Source of the DNA: Modicisalibacter sp049808615
GTDB lineage: Bacteria; Pseudomonadota; Gammaproteobacteria; Pseudomonadales; Halomonadaceae
Length of the DNA: 64,000 nucleotides
Assembly: GCF_049808615.1 (NCBI RefSeq)
Contig: NZ_JBNCAN010000024.1
Coordinates: 1 to 64,000 of the forward strand
Direction of reading: 5' to 3'
The position numbers were made by a program, and so were the translations under genes. Positions 1 through 8,863 of this stretch are shown piece after piece; the stretch's first letter is position 1, and the number at the start of each line of letters is the position of its first letter. Below the pieces are notes generated by a model. The model had not been told where the DNA came from. It saw nothing but the letters and a program-made list of their open reading frames with translations, and ran no database searches.

Positions 1-1
1 T

Positions 2-238
2 GCGGCAGAAGTCGTTGCGGGAACCATGCAGCGCATTGCTGAGCTGGAAGCATCGCTTGCCGATCTTAGCGAGGGTAAAATCAGCCAGACGTCGGTGCAG
101 AGTCTTGACCCTACCGGTACGAGCAGTAAATTGATTCTGGCGCTGGGAATAGTGCTGGGTGGAACGCTAGCGATCATGGGTGTTTTCTTCATGCAGTTTG
201 CAAGTTTGGTTCGCGGTAGCCTGAAAGATACTGGCTAA
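2..238 (+). CDS. Wzz-like polysaccharide chain-length determinant, C-terminal part
   Basis: The reading frame is open from the window edge, so this is the 3' end of a longer gene. The visible 78 residues give a helical, coiled-coil-like stretch (repeated Glu/Leu around MQRIAELEASLADL), a Ser/Thr/Pro-rich turn, and one strong membrane segment near the end (LILALGIVLGGTLAIMGVFF), then a short polar tail. That is the layout of the C-terminal end of Wzz/PCP proteins, inner-membrane co-polymerases that set the length of O-antigen or exopolysaccharide chains. Its place just before a flippase and glycosyltransferases fits. The N-terminal membrane segment is outside the window, so the subfamily cannot be told. 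Confidence 0.65.
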   Translation, partial: AAEVVAGTMQRIAELEASLADLSEGKISQTSVQSLDPTGTSSKLILALGIVLGGTLAIMGVFFMQFASLVRGSLKDTG

Positions 239-354
239 CCCCATTTTATTTAGCTTAGCTCGAACTATGGGGCTTTAACACCGTGGCTACCTGTATATAC
301 GTGAGAGTGCTACTTTGAGTATTATAGCGATATATATAATACGAGGATCGTGAC

Positions 355-453
355 ATGTATGCCGTTGAATTCGATACCAATATCACCAGCCGATATCTGA
401 AGCTCGAAAATTAAGATAAGCTAATAAATAAGCATGCGAAAGTGATCATTCTA
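355..453 (+). pseudogene. Antitoxin gene 5' fragment, interrupted by IS630 and by an in-frame stop
   Basis: An ATG at 355 lies 8 bases after a GAGG ribosome-binding site (343-346). The frame reads MYAVEFDTNITSRYLKLEN, meets a TAA at 412, and then continues in the same frame as DKLINKHAKVIIL up to the insertion point at 452-453. Taking out the IS630 element with one copy of its TA target joins this frame directly to the fragment at 1537. The whole resembles short RelB/Phd-type antitoxins that start with M-x-A-V-E-F and contain a VIIL strand. The TAA shows a second lesion besides the insertion. The antitoxin assignment rests on resemblance; the gene cannot make a full protein. Confidence 0.55.
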
Positions 454-1534
454 AGTGCCTGATCTAAAGTTTTCGCGTAAGATTCATGTCAAGATCCCTG
501 ACGCGGACGGCACCATGGCAAGGCGCTTCGTTACCCCTCTCACTGACTCGGAACAGCAGATGCTGACCTCCGCCTATCACCAAGGTGAGAAGTGCGCCCT
601 ACGTCGCCGTGCGCACGCTGTCCTGCTGAGTGATCAAGGCCATACCATCAATCAGATCAGTGAAATACTACAAGTTCGGCGCGATGCCGTATCACGGTGG
701 CTCAAGCAGTGGGAAGCGTCGGGCCTCGACGGGCTGATCGACAAGCCCCGCAGTGGCCGCACGCCGATCCTGGATGAGCACGACTACCAGCGACTGCAGG
801 AACTGGTTGCCGAGCAGCCTCATCAGATTCGATCCTTGCAAGCTCGGCTGCAAGAAGCGACCGGTAAGACCGTCAGCACGGTGACCCTTCGCCGGGCATT
901 GAAAAAAAAATTGCTTTAGCTTCAAGCGCATTCGGCATTCACTGAAAGCATGGCGTGACGAAACGGATTTCCGCAACACGCAGGGCCTTCTCAAGGCGCT
1001 TCACCAGCGGGAAGATCAGGGCGAGCACGAGCTCTATTACTTTGATGAATCAGGATTTTCTCAATCATCGTCGGTGCCCTACGCGTGGAGCCCCATCGGC
1101 AAGCCCTGCGAGGTGACCGCGTACTCACATAGCAGAAGGCTGAACGTACTGGGGTTCCTCAGCCGAGCCGGGAAACTGGTCTCCCACACCACCACCGAAC
1201 CGGTAACCACCGAGACGGTCATCGAAGCGTTCGACCAGTTTGTGGTCCAGAAAGACCCGGATACCTTCGCCGTCGTGGTGCTCGACAATGCCAGCATGCA
1301 TCGCTCCAAAACCTTCAGGCGGAAGATGGTGGAATGGATGTCGCATCGTGTGCACCTGATCTATCTATCGGCTTATTCGCCCGAGTTGAACCTGATCGAG
1401 ATTCTGTGGCGGCAGATGAAGTACGCCTGGCTGCCACTGAGTGCGTACCTCTCGTTTGACCGACTCTGTGATGAGGTGTGCCGCTTGCTCGATGGCTACG
1501 GAACTGATCACGTGATTAATTTCGAATAGTCACT
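454..1534 (+). mobile_element. IS630-family insertion sequence, complete, with TA target duplication
   Basis: The element is 1,081 bp, a normal length for IS630. Its ends are imperfect inverted repeats: the left reads AGTGCCTGATCTAAAG and the right, reverse-complemented, AGTGACTATTCGAAAT. Counting the flanking TA, about 15 of 22 positions match. A TA dinucleotide lies on each side (452-453 and 1535-1536), as expected from IS630/Tc1 transposition into TA. Excision restores an open frame across the junction, which supports these exact boundaries. The transposase inside is frameshifted. Confidence 0.85.
515..1529 (+). pseudogene. IS630-family transposase, frameshifted at a run of nine A
   Basis: DDE transposase that cuts and joins the element's ends. 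The first part (515-919) is the N-terminal helix-turn-helix region (QISEILQVRRDAVSRWLKQW). After a run of nine A at 902-910 the frame ends. The rest lies in the +1 frame and carries the catalytic core: Asp in LYYFDESGF, Asp in VVLDNASMH, and Glu in YSPELNLIEILWRQMK. Eight A would give one continuous protein of about 338 residues. Either a base was gained, or the element uses transcriptional slippage or ribosomal frameshifting at the A run, as some IS630 members with two frames do. A GTG at 455 is in frame but lies within the terminal repeat, so ATG 515 is preferred. Confidence 0.8.
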
Positions 1535-1536
1535 TA

Positions 1537-1663
1537 GTAGAGGAAGAAGTAAAAGCCGAACAAAATGGATATTTGCAAAAAATAAAAGGAGAAACTTCCT
1601 ACCGTCTCATCAAGCGTCGATATAGATAAGATAGCCGACGAGACGAATAATAATATTTTTTGA
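1537..1663 (+). pseudogene. Antitoxin gene 3' fragment
   Basis: Continuation of the antitoxin frame of 355-453 across the IS630 insertion. In the restored frame it reads VEEEVKAEQNGYLQKIKGET and then ends quickly at 1627. A shift of one base near 1595 gives a more natural end, PTVSSSVDIDKIADETNNN followed by stop at 1661. That end would overlap the start of a PIN-like frame just downstream, a usual antitoxin/toxin layout. This suggests a small indel in addition to the insertion. No function is expected. Confidence 0.4.
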
Positions 1664-1916
1664 TGCCGATGTCTTGGTCTATTTTTCCATCAATCAGGCA
1701 GCAGAAAAACTCGCTAAGGTTCAGTATCTTGCCTTGAATTGTCTGAAAGGGAGAAAGAGTTCAAGGGTGAAATTCGGCGCAAGTAGAAAAAAGTCTCCCT
1801 GGATGAGACCTGCTCGGCTAATACTCTCACGGTATAGATTTCTTAAAGCGCTTTCCCAGGCAAATGCTCTCGCTGTCTGGGAAGCACTTCGACCAAGATG
1901 CTTTCAAAAAACTTAA
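1653..1916 (+). pseudogene. Possible PIN-domain toxin remnant
   Basis: The frame starting near 1653 reads IFFDADVLVYFSINQAAEKL, which looks like the first strand of a PIN (VapC-type) ribonuclease with its early Asp. No normal start codon is visible, and the rest of the frame (rich in Arg/Lys/Ser, ending CFQKT) does not look like a PIN fold. It appears decayed by frameshifts. Its place right after the antitoxin fragment supports the idea that the IS630 landed in a TA pair. The resemblance is short and could be chance. Confidence 0.3.
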
Positions 1917-1952
1917 ATTTCCCATGTAAATACTTCAAGGCACGAGTTTACT

Positions 1953-3260
1953 TTGTTTGGTAATAAAAATTCAAAATTGAATATTTTAAAGACAAGCGGA
2001 TCTAGTGTGCTACTTAAGGTGTTCAATGTTCTTGTAGTACTTCTTATAAGCATTGTTCTAGCTCGCTCACTAGGTCCAGATGGATATGGTATATATGCGT
2101 TTGCATACTCTATAGCAACCCTCTTGGCCGTGCCGGTGCAGCTAGGAATTCCTCAGTTGATAGTCAGGGAAATTGCGGGCTTCCAACTGGATAATAAATG
2201 GGAGCTCTTCAAAGGGATTCTCCAAAGGGCAAATCAGTCAGTTGTTATCGTCACAACAATTATATTCACGGTTTTAATTTTATGGTTATTTTTATATGGT
2301 AACTCGAATGTTGATAGTTTAAGTATACAAGTATTTTCTTGGGCGGCCTTGCTGATTCCTTTTATTGCCTTGGGCAATATACGTGGGGCGGTATTGCGTG
2401 GTATTCGATCAGTGATTTTAGGTCAGCTTCCAGAAATGGTAATACGTCCTGGACTATTTCTGTTGCTGGTCCTCATAGCAGGGTATTATGGAGCATTGCA
2501 ATCAACCAGCGCAATGATGCTGAATGTAATAGCCTCATTTACCACCTTCGTTATTGGCAGCATCATGCTGCAAAAAAAAATTCCAATTGAAGTTAAGTCC
2601 GTAGATGCTAGCTATGAGACAAAGAGATGGATTGGCAGCGCTTTGCCATTTGCATTGATTGCTGGCATGCAGGTAATCAATAGGCAAACAGATATTCTAA
2701 TGCTTGGGTTCTTGGGCGGAAGTGAGGAAGTCGGTTTGTATAAAGTAGCCGCTCAAGGAAGCCTCCTGGTAGCATTCGCGTTAACTTCCATCAATATGGT
2801 ATTAGCACCGTACGTCACACGGCTATATAAGCAAGGAAACAGTGTTCAGCTTCAAAAGATGATAACGTTAAGCGCTCAAATAATCCTTGCAACTGCGTTG
2901 CCAGTGGCAGCAGTATTTATTGTATTTGGCGAATTTTTTTTACTACAGGTCTTCGGGAACGAGTTTGTTGACGCATACCCTCCATTGGCCATTTTGTGTG
3001 TTGGCCAGCTAATAAATGCAGGATTAGGTTCCGTAGTTCTTTTGTTGAACATGACAGGCAATGAGAAAGATACCGTTCGGGGTGTCGTAGTTGCTGCCAT
3101 CCTCAACGTTGTATTCAATCTTATCTTAATCCCTTTTCTTGGCATGGTCGGCGCTGCGATAGCAACAATGATTACCACCGCGGTATGGAATGTTCTTCTC
3201 TGCATTAAATTGTGGAAAAAGACAGGAATATATAGTTTGGCATTTCGATTTAAATTATGA
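1953..3260 (+). CDS. Wzx-like polysaccharide flippase (MATE/MOP superfamily)
   Basis: A 435-residue, very hydrophobic protein with about twelve predicted membrane segments, the size and profile of Wzx/RfbX flippases that move lipid-linked oligosaccharides across the inner membrane. Family-like features are the N-terminal LARSLGPDGYGIYAFAYSIA, where the first helix pair meets, and mid-protein INRQTDILMLGFLGG. The start is a TTG with AAGG about 12 bases upstream; no ATG gives the full first helix. The gene is AT-rich compared with the later part of the locus. It lies 9 bases before the next gene, so they are probably co-transcribed. Substrate is unknown. Confidence 0.85.
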   Translation: MFGNKNSKLNILKTSGSSVLLKVFNVLVVLLISIVLARSLGPDGYGIYAFAYSIATLLAVPVQLGIPQLIVREIAGFQLDNKWELFKGILQRANQSVVIVTTIIFTVLILWLFLYGNSNVDSLSIQVFSWAALLIPFIALGNIRGAVLRGIRSVILGQLPEMVIRPGLFLLLVLIAGYYGALQSTSAMMLNVIASFTTFVIGSIMLQKKIPIEVKSVDASYETKRWIGSALPFALIAGMQVINRQTDILMLGFLGGSEEVGLYKVAAQGSLLVAFALTSINMVLAPYVTRLYKQGNSVQLQKMITLSAQIILATALPVAAVFIVFGEFFLLQVFGNEFVDAYPPLAILCVGQLINAGLGSVVLLLNMTGNEKDTVRGVVVAAILNVVFNLILIPFLGMVGAAIATMITTAVWNVLLCIKLWKKTGIYSLAFRFKL

Positions 3261-3269
3261 GGTAAATAA

Positions 3270-4745
3270 ATGAAGTTGCTGATAATTGGTATAGATGGCG
3301 GTGATTACCGAATTATTAATGAAATGCCTATGCCATTTTTACAGAGTCTCGTCAAAGGTTCTACTTGTGTTCCTGTAGAAGAAGATCTCTGGGAGCGCGG
3401 GTGGGCGAAGATCCTTAGCGGAAAATCCGGCAAAGAAACTGGCGCCTTCTATACTAAACCGGTACTAAGTGACGAAAAGGAGTGTAAGGCAACGCAATCT
3501 TTTCGCCTGAATGATTATGCAACCGCTGGTGCTATTCCTCTTTGGCAGAAATTGAACGAAATGGGCTTGCGGGTTGGCTTCATGAATATCCCGACGACCT
3601 CCCCGGCGCCTGAAGTAGATGGTTTTTTTGTTTCTGGGGCAGGTGCTGGGTTGGGTAAGAAAGAAGGAATACCTTCTGAAGCCTGTAGCCCCTCAGAAGT
3701 AGCGACAATCTTAGAAGCTCAGGAGTATATATTCGACACACGTTATGTGGCATCTGGAATACGCGATCAAGAATCCTTTATCCGACGCCTGAGGCTAATG
3801 ACAGAACGCCGTGTTAGATCATACTGCAGCTTGAATGAAAAGTATGCAGTGGATATTGGGTTCATTGCGTTCATGGGTACCACGCGTATTCAATATCTTG
3901 CTATGAGCGAGATCGAAAAGATGATCGACCAGCCACAAGAAAAATGGAGCAAGCTGCAGAAAGACATCGCAGAGTTGTATCAGCATTTCGATGAACAGTT
4001 GCGCAGACTCACCGATACTATTAAACCTAAGCACACGGTGGTGGTCTCTGACCATGGACAGTCACCTTACAAGCAGATGATAGATGTTGGGGCCTTCTTA
4101 AAATCCCATGGGTGGCAAACGGATCGTGCTGCAAGTAACATGATGATTCGCAATCAACTCAAGGCTGTAATCAAAAAGACTGTTCCTGATTTTTTACTGA
4201 AGAAGGTATCCGGCTCCGCGCCAAAGATCAAGGACGCCATAGTTTCACAGCCAATCGATTTCAGCAAAAGCCATGCATTTGGAATGCGCTATGTGTCTGG
4301 AATCTATATAAACGATGAGCGATTTGGTGGTGTTGCCAAAAGTGAAAAGGAAAGAAAAGAAATAGTTAAAAACATCATCGAAGAGTTTAATAAAAGCAAT
4401 GTTGCTCAAGAATATTGCTTGTCGGCAAGGCCGTATCGAGATTCTCATCAGGACACTAGACAATGCAAATTGCTACCTGATATATGGATAGATCATCCGG
4501 ATTCTATCTTCTTTGAGTATGGGATAGGGGGTAGCAGGAAAGGCACCGGGAATTTTGTGGAAGCCAATGAAGTCTACGGAAAAGAAATCGATTGGCCCAA
4601 TGTATCACGTGATCAATGGACAGGGATCAAAGGGCGTTATCCATTGCTAACTGTTAGCAACTCTGCAGCACATCTAATACCTGAAAATATGGCCGAGGAT
4701 TTAACATCTGCGTACAGTATAGTGGTTAATATAGCATCTGAGTGA
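3270..4745 (+). CDS. Alkaline-phosphatase-superfamily protein of the polysaccharide locus, possibly catalytically impaired
   Basis: A 491-residue soluble protein of the type I phosphodiesterase/nucleotide pyrophosphatase branch. Family marks are the N-terminal metal-binding strand LLIIGIDGGD and the later VVVSDHGQSPY (residues about 255-265). In the usual enzymes the nucleophile is Thr or Ser in a W-T/S-x-x-x-T-G-K context. Here the matching stretch is GWAKILSGKSGKETG, with Ala where the nucleophile should be, and the late His usually found in a T-G-x-H-R-x-x-G stretch is not evident (TGIKGRYP). This is a by-eye alignment. The protein may bind rather than cleave a phosphorylated sugar or nucleotide, or use another residue. 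It follows the flippase by 9 bases and has a GAGGT ribosome-binding site. Confidence 0.6.
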   Translation: MKLLIIGIDGGDYRIINEMPMPFLQSLVKGSTCVPVEEDLWERGWAKILSGKSGKETGAFYTKPVLSDEKECKATQSFRLNDYATAGAIPLWQKLNEMGLRVGFMNIPTTSPAPEVDGFFVSGAGAGLGKKEGIPSEACSPSEVATILEAQEYIFDTRYVASGIRDQESFIRRLRLMTERRVRSYCSLNEKYAVDIGFIAFMGTTRIQYLAMSEIEKMIDQPQEKWSKLQKDIAELYQHFDEQLRRLTDTIKPKHTVVVSDHGQSPYKQMIDVGAFLKSHGWQTDRAASNMMIRNQLKAVIKKTVPDFLLKKVSGSAPKIKDAIVSQPIDFSKSHAFGMRYVSGIYINDERFGGVAKSEKERKEIVKNIIEEFNKSNVAQEYCLSARPYRDSHQDTRQCKLLPDIWIDHPDSIFFEYGIGGSRKGTGNFVEANEVYGKEIDWPNVSRDQWTGIKGRYPLLTVSNSAAHLIPENMAEDLTSAYSIVVNIASE

Positions 4746-4802
4746 GCCATTTTGGACGGCAATGGTTGATTCGTATGAAACTTTCAAACCCAGAGGTGTG
4801 TT

Positions 4803-5957
4803 TTGAAGATAGGAGTTTTAACTTATCACCGGGTTGTAAACTTGGGATCAGTTATTCAAGCATGGTGTGTCGTAGAAATCGCTAAAAAGCTTTACCCTGA
4901 TGCTCAAGTAGAGGTGATTGATTATCAAGCAAGAAAAATGCAATTTATGGAGCTCAGAAAATATGTAGGGTTGCGACCACTGCGTATCAATAAGCGCCAT
5001 TTGGAAAAGAAAAAAACACTAGATAATTTTGTAAAATGTTGTCTGCCGATATCTAAAGAAGCCTGTATAACCAACTCTTCTCCAAAAGCGATGACTTGGC
5101 TCAAGAAACGCAACTACGACATGATTTTCGTTGGTAGCGACACGGTATGGGAATTAAGGCATGGAAGCTACTCCCCTGAAGGAAGCAATTTATATTTTTT
5201 GCCAGGGGAGATGAAAAGCACGAAAGTTTCTATTTCCGCATCAATGGATCCCTTAGGTAATCTCACTGAAAAACAAAAGCGGGAGCAAGAGGAGAGAATA
5301 GGTCATCTACGCGATTTCGATTTACTTAGTGTAAGAGATAAGGTTACTTTAAAAGAGCTTGAGAAGAAGGTCGGTAGCAAACGCACTGTTCTAAAGATAC
5401 CAGACCCTACGCTTATGAATGGGCTTGAAAAATTATTACATGTTACTCCTCCTTTTAAACCGGCTTCTCGCCCAGTGGCCGGTGTTGCATTACCACGTGA
5501 TCTATCTGAATGTGCACACAAGGCCTTAAATGAGCTCGGTTATGAGGTCTGGGATTGGAATGGTCATTCTACGCAATATACAAGTCGTGTATTATCTCCC
5601 CGATTCAGCCCTCAAGAAGTCCTTGCACTTCATGCTCAAGTGGATGCTTTTGTAACGGATCGCTTCCATGGTTCCATTTTTTGTTTAATTCAAAAAACTA
5701 TCCCGGTCCTGTTTTTTGAATCGCCTAAGAAATGGCCTATGTCGAATAGTAAGGGCAGGGATCTTTTTGAGATGCTTGATCTAGAGAATTTTGTTTTTCG
5801 TGAGAGGAGCAAGTTGGAGAAAACAGATTGGCTTAGGTCTATGTTGGAGGATGAATCCATTTCGAAACTAAATATACCCGCAAAAATGAAAAAGATAGGT
5901 TTTGAAAATCTTGAAATTTTGCGTATTGCCTTGAATGACATTAAAGAAAAAAAATGA
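4803..5957 (+). CDS. Polysaccharide pyruvyl transferase family protein
   Basis: A 384-residue cytoplasmic enzyme of the family that adds ketal-linked pyruvate (or related groups) to sugars during exopolysaccharide synthesis. The start, MKIGVLTYHRVVNLGSVIQ, is typical of the family. Further marks are the middle MIFVGSDTVWE and the late VDAFVTDRFHGSIFCLI, the D-R-F-H-G being the conserved C-terminal lobe motif. The start is TTG with AGAGGTG four bases upstream. The gene overlaps the following glycosyltransferase by four bases (ATGA), so translation is probably coupled. The acceptor sugar cannot be told. Confidence 0.85.
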   Translation: MKIGVLTYHRVVNLGSVIQAWCVVEIAKKLYPDAQVEVIDYQARKMQFMELRKYVGLRPLRINKRHLEKKKTLDNFVKCCLPISKEACITNSSPKAMTWLKKRNYDMIFVGSDTVWELRHGSYSPEGSNLYFLPGEMKSTKVSISASMDPLGNLTEKQKREQEERIGHLRDFDLLSVRDKVTLKELEKKVGSKRTVLKIPDPTLMNGLEKLLHVTPPFKPASRPVAGVALPRDLSECAHKALNELGYEVWDWNGHSTQYTSRVLSPRFSPQEVLALHAQVDAFVTDRFHGSIFCLIQKTIPVLFFESPKKWPMSNSKGRDLFEMLDLENFVFRERSKLEKTDWLRSMLEDESISKLNIPAKMKKIGFENLEILRIALNDIKEKK

Positions 5958-7042
5958 AAATAATGCTTTTTATACCAACCTTAGGAAATGGTGGTGCGGA
6001 GCGGGTATTCGTAGATTACGCAAATGGATTAGCAAACCAAGGATTCAAGGTTTATCTCGTCTGCCTGAAGGGCGGTTCTTATGAGAGTGATGTATCTAAA
6101 AATGTAAAAATAATAAAACTTAACGTTCGCATGAGAACTGCTTTCTTCCCATTTGTCTTTCAAATATTGAAAATTCGTCCTAGAGTACTCTTGTCTGGCT
6201 TAACTGGGCCAAATCTGATTAGCGCTATGGCAGGACGCATAACGGGTGTTTCAAAGATCATTACGTCTGTGCACAATGATTTGAGTACAGAAAATGCAAT
6301 AACCAATTCGTATTTTCCTCGGTTGGAAAAGCCGCTAGTGAAGCTTTTTTGTACTCTCTCACATAAGATTATTGCCGTATCAGAGGGTGTCAAGGATTAC
6401 TTGCTTAGTCACAAAGCTGTGGATAAAAATAAGATAGAAGTAATATATAACCCTATATACAAAGACAGCATAATAGACAGTACGCAAGAAGAGTTACCGA
6501 GGTATATAGAAGATCGACTTGATGATCAAGGCTTCATCGTTTCTGCCGGTCGCTTGGTTTATCAAAAAGGTTTTGATCTTCTAATTGACGCATACGCTAA
6601 TGCCTTTCAAAGCAATGAATCTCCTAAGCTAATTATTTTGGGTGAAGGTCCGGAGCGAGAAAAGCTTGAAGAAAAAATAAAGAATAAAAATCTAGAACAA
6701 AAGGTTATCTTGCCTGGATTCTTGGATAATCCATATCCTATTTTTTCTAAAGCAAGACTCTATGTGTTGAGCTCGCGCTGGGAAGGCTTTGGCAATGTAA
6801 TTGTTGAAGCCTTAACCTGTGGAACCCCTGTTTTGGCATTCGACTGTCGAAGCGGTCCGAGAGAGATTCTAGAAGACCTCGATAGCTCTTATCTTGTACC
6901 AAATGGATCTGTTAAGGCACTTTCAGTAGCGATGTATAAAAAAATAAACGAAGAGCACGATTGCAATGCTCTCGCACAGTATTCGCAACGATTTTCTGTG
7001 GAAGTGTGCGTAGAAAAAATAGCCAAAGTAATAGTTTTATAG
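5954..7042 (+). CDS. Glycosyltransferase family 4
   Basis: A 362-residue GT-B transferase. The N-terminal acceptor domain starts KIMLFIPTLGNGGAERV, the usual G-G-A-E-R loop of retaining GT4 enzymes. The C-terminal donor domain has VSAGRLVYQKGFDLLIDAY, then YVLSSRWEGFGNVIVEAL, the E-x7-E motif that binds the nucleotide sugar. It should add one sugar to the lipid-linked repeat unit at the cytoplasmic face of the inner membrane. It overlaps the pyruvyl transferase gene by four bases and is AT-rich like it. Donor and linkage are not predictable here. Confidence 0.9.
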   Translation: MKIMLFIPTLGNGGAERVFVDYANGLANQGFKVYLVCLKGGSYESDVSKNVKIIKLNVRMRTAFFPFVFQILKIRPRVLLSGLTGPNLISAMAGRITGVSKIITSVHNDLSTENAITNSYFPRLEKPLVKLFCTLSHKIIAVSEGVKDYLLSHKAVDKNKIEVIYNPIYKDSIIDSTQEELPRYIEDRLDDQGFIVSAGRLVYQKGFDLLIDAYANAFQSNESPKLIILGEGPEREKLEEKIKNKNLEQKVILPGFLDNPYPIFSKARLYVLSSRWEGFGNVIVEALTCGTPVLAFDCRSGPREILEDLDSSYLVPNGSVKALSVAMYKKINEEHDCNALAQYSQRFSVEVCVEKIAKVIVL

Positions 7043-7738
7043 CGTTCTCTTTTAACTTTATTTACGTCAAAATTCTGACTGGCCCAGTATTTCAAAATGC
7101 CAATAAATAACTCTAATCATAACAGAGATGTAGGTTGGAGCGCTGGCTCAGTCTTAATTTTGCTAATGCTGAGGTATCGCTCATTTGACAATACTATATT
7201 TTACGTCAGTTGGCTGAGTGGATGCCCGGTGATTTTATTTTTTTTATTCTATTTTGGAATTACATTAAAAACCAAGTTTTGGTATTTTCGTTTAGAATTT
7301 CTATTTTCTCGTTTTACTGAAAGTAGAAAATCAATTGAAAGGTAGATCTGATAGTTTTTTAATAGCACTTACTGCTCAAACTGACGAACTACGACTAAAT
7401 GAAAGTGCCTATATAGGGCCTTATTTAATCGAGTGAGGGCTACATATTTCGAATTTGCAATGATTTTTCCTTAGTGTTTTTAATTTATTCGATGATTTAT
7501 CTGCGAAATAATGCCGCTTATAAAAAGACTTTATGTTGTAGAAATAAGTAGAGCACAGGCCTTATAGATAAGAATGCGACTTGGCTAAAAAGTTTAAATA
7601 CTTTTAGTTGCTATTTTTACAAGTTGTGCTTGATATAATGTATGATCAAAGACTAAGTTTTTAGTTTAAAACTTTGATGCCGATTTTCCATGTGGCTAGA
7701 CTCCTTGTCTGTTGCTTATTAAATATTACTGGATTTTT
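7043..7738 (+). other. Gene-poor AT-rich gap inside the polysaccharide operon
   Basis: About 700 bases without a convincing gene in an otherwise tightly packed operon. One open frame (7097-7345, 82 residues) has a hydrophobic middle (VSWLSGCPVILFFLFYFGI) and could be a leftover of a membrane protein such as a polymerase, but I find no family motif. The rest is stop-rich in every frame. A TATAAT at 7634-7639 may be a -10 box for the genes that follow; no good -35 box stands 16-18 bases upstream. It is best read as a decayed gene or an insertion/deletion scar plus a possible internal promoter. Confidence 0.35.
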
Positions 7739-8863
7739 ATGAATAAGATCTTATATGTAGCTAGCACGCTAAAGCGCTGTGGCCCTACCAGTCAATTATA
7801 CAATATAGTAAAAAACTTAGATCGCAGTTGCTTTGATCCAATAGTAGTTACTCTTTCTCCTGAACCAGCGGATAGCTACTGGAATGATTTTAAAAAACTT
7901 GGTATTGAAGTCGAGTCGCTTAATCTCTCACGCTTTAAAGGTACGTTGTTTTTGAAAAACAATTTGCAAAGCATGGTAAAGAGGATAAGGCCGCAGGTTT
8001 TGCACACTCAAGGGATTCGAGCAGATGTACTTTCTTCAAAAATGGATTACTCACTACCTAAAGTTGCGACTATAAGAAATTTTATACAACTTGATTACCC
8101 TATGACTTATGGACGATCATTAGGGTATTTAATGGCTAAGCAACATATTAAAGCCCTTGAAAAAGTAGATTTGTGTGTAGGCGTTTCTAATGCAGTAGTT
8201 CAAAACATAAGAGAAAATACTACTATAAAAAATTTGGCAGTGATACGGAATGGGGTTGATCAAGACCTGTATCATTCTCGGATGAGTTGCGAAAAAAATC
8301 TATTCAAGAAAAAACTTGGTTTTTATGGAACTGAGAATATTTGGATATGCTCTGGTCATATTTCTTCAAGAAAGAATCCCTTAGAACTCATTAATGCATG
8401 GAAAGCCAGTGAGATGGGTAAGAAAAATACTCTGGTTTTCTTGGGTTCAGGCGAGCTGGAAAGGGAATGCCTTGATCTCATTTCTGATTGTAATAGCATC
8501 CAAATGGCAGGCAGAGTGCGGAATGTTTCAGATTATTTAAAAGCAGCTGATTATTACGTTTCATCTTCTAAGGCAGAAGGAATGCCCAACGCTGTGTTGG
8601 AAGCTATGGCTTGCGGCTTGCCAGTTTTACTTTCTGATATTGAACCGCATCAAGAGATACTTTCGCTTAATCATAAAATTGGTGTTGGCTATAAGCTAGG
8701 TAGCCAGAATAACCTGGTTAAGGCTTTGCACGAAATGGCAATAAGAAATAGAAATGAGATGTCAATGGCAAGTTTAGAAACAGTCGATAACTTTCTTAGT
8801 GCGAAAGCAATGTCAAGTCAATATCAAGAGAGGTACTTTGAAGTTGTAGAGAGTGTTGAATGA
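7739..8863 (+). CDS. Glycosyltransferase family 4
   Basis: A 374-residue GT-B enzyme. The N-terminal part begins NKILYVASTLKRCGPTSQLY, with a C-G-P-T loop in place of the common G-G-A-E. The C-terminal half has WICSGHISSRKNPLELINAW and YYVSSSKAEGMPNAVLEAMA, which contains the E-G-M-P-N-A-V-L-E donor-binding motif. It should transfer a sugar to the growing repeat unit. A TTG nine codons upstream (7712) is in frame, but ATG 7739 matches where the first beta strand begins. It shares four bases (ATGA) with the next gene. Confidence 0.87.
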   Translation: MNKILYVASTLKRCGPTSQLYNIVKNLDRSCFDPIVVTLSPEPADSYWNDFKKLGIEVESLNLSRFKGTLFLKNNLQSMVKRIRPQVLHTQGIRADVLSSKMDYSLPKVATIRNFIQLDYPMTYGRSLGYLMAKQHIKALEKVDLCVGVSNAVVQNIRENTTIKNLAVIRNGVDQDLYHSRMSCEKNLFKKKLGFYGTENIWICSGHISSRKNPLELINAWKASEMGKKNTLVFLGSGELERECLDLISDCNSIQMAGRVRNVSDYLKAADYYVSSSKAEGMPNAVLEAMACGLPVLLSDIEPHQEILSLNHKIGVGYKLGSQNNLVKALHEMAIRNRNEMSMASLETVDNFLSAKAMSSQYQERYFEVVESVE

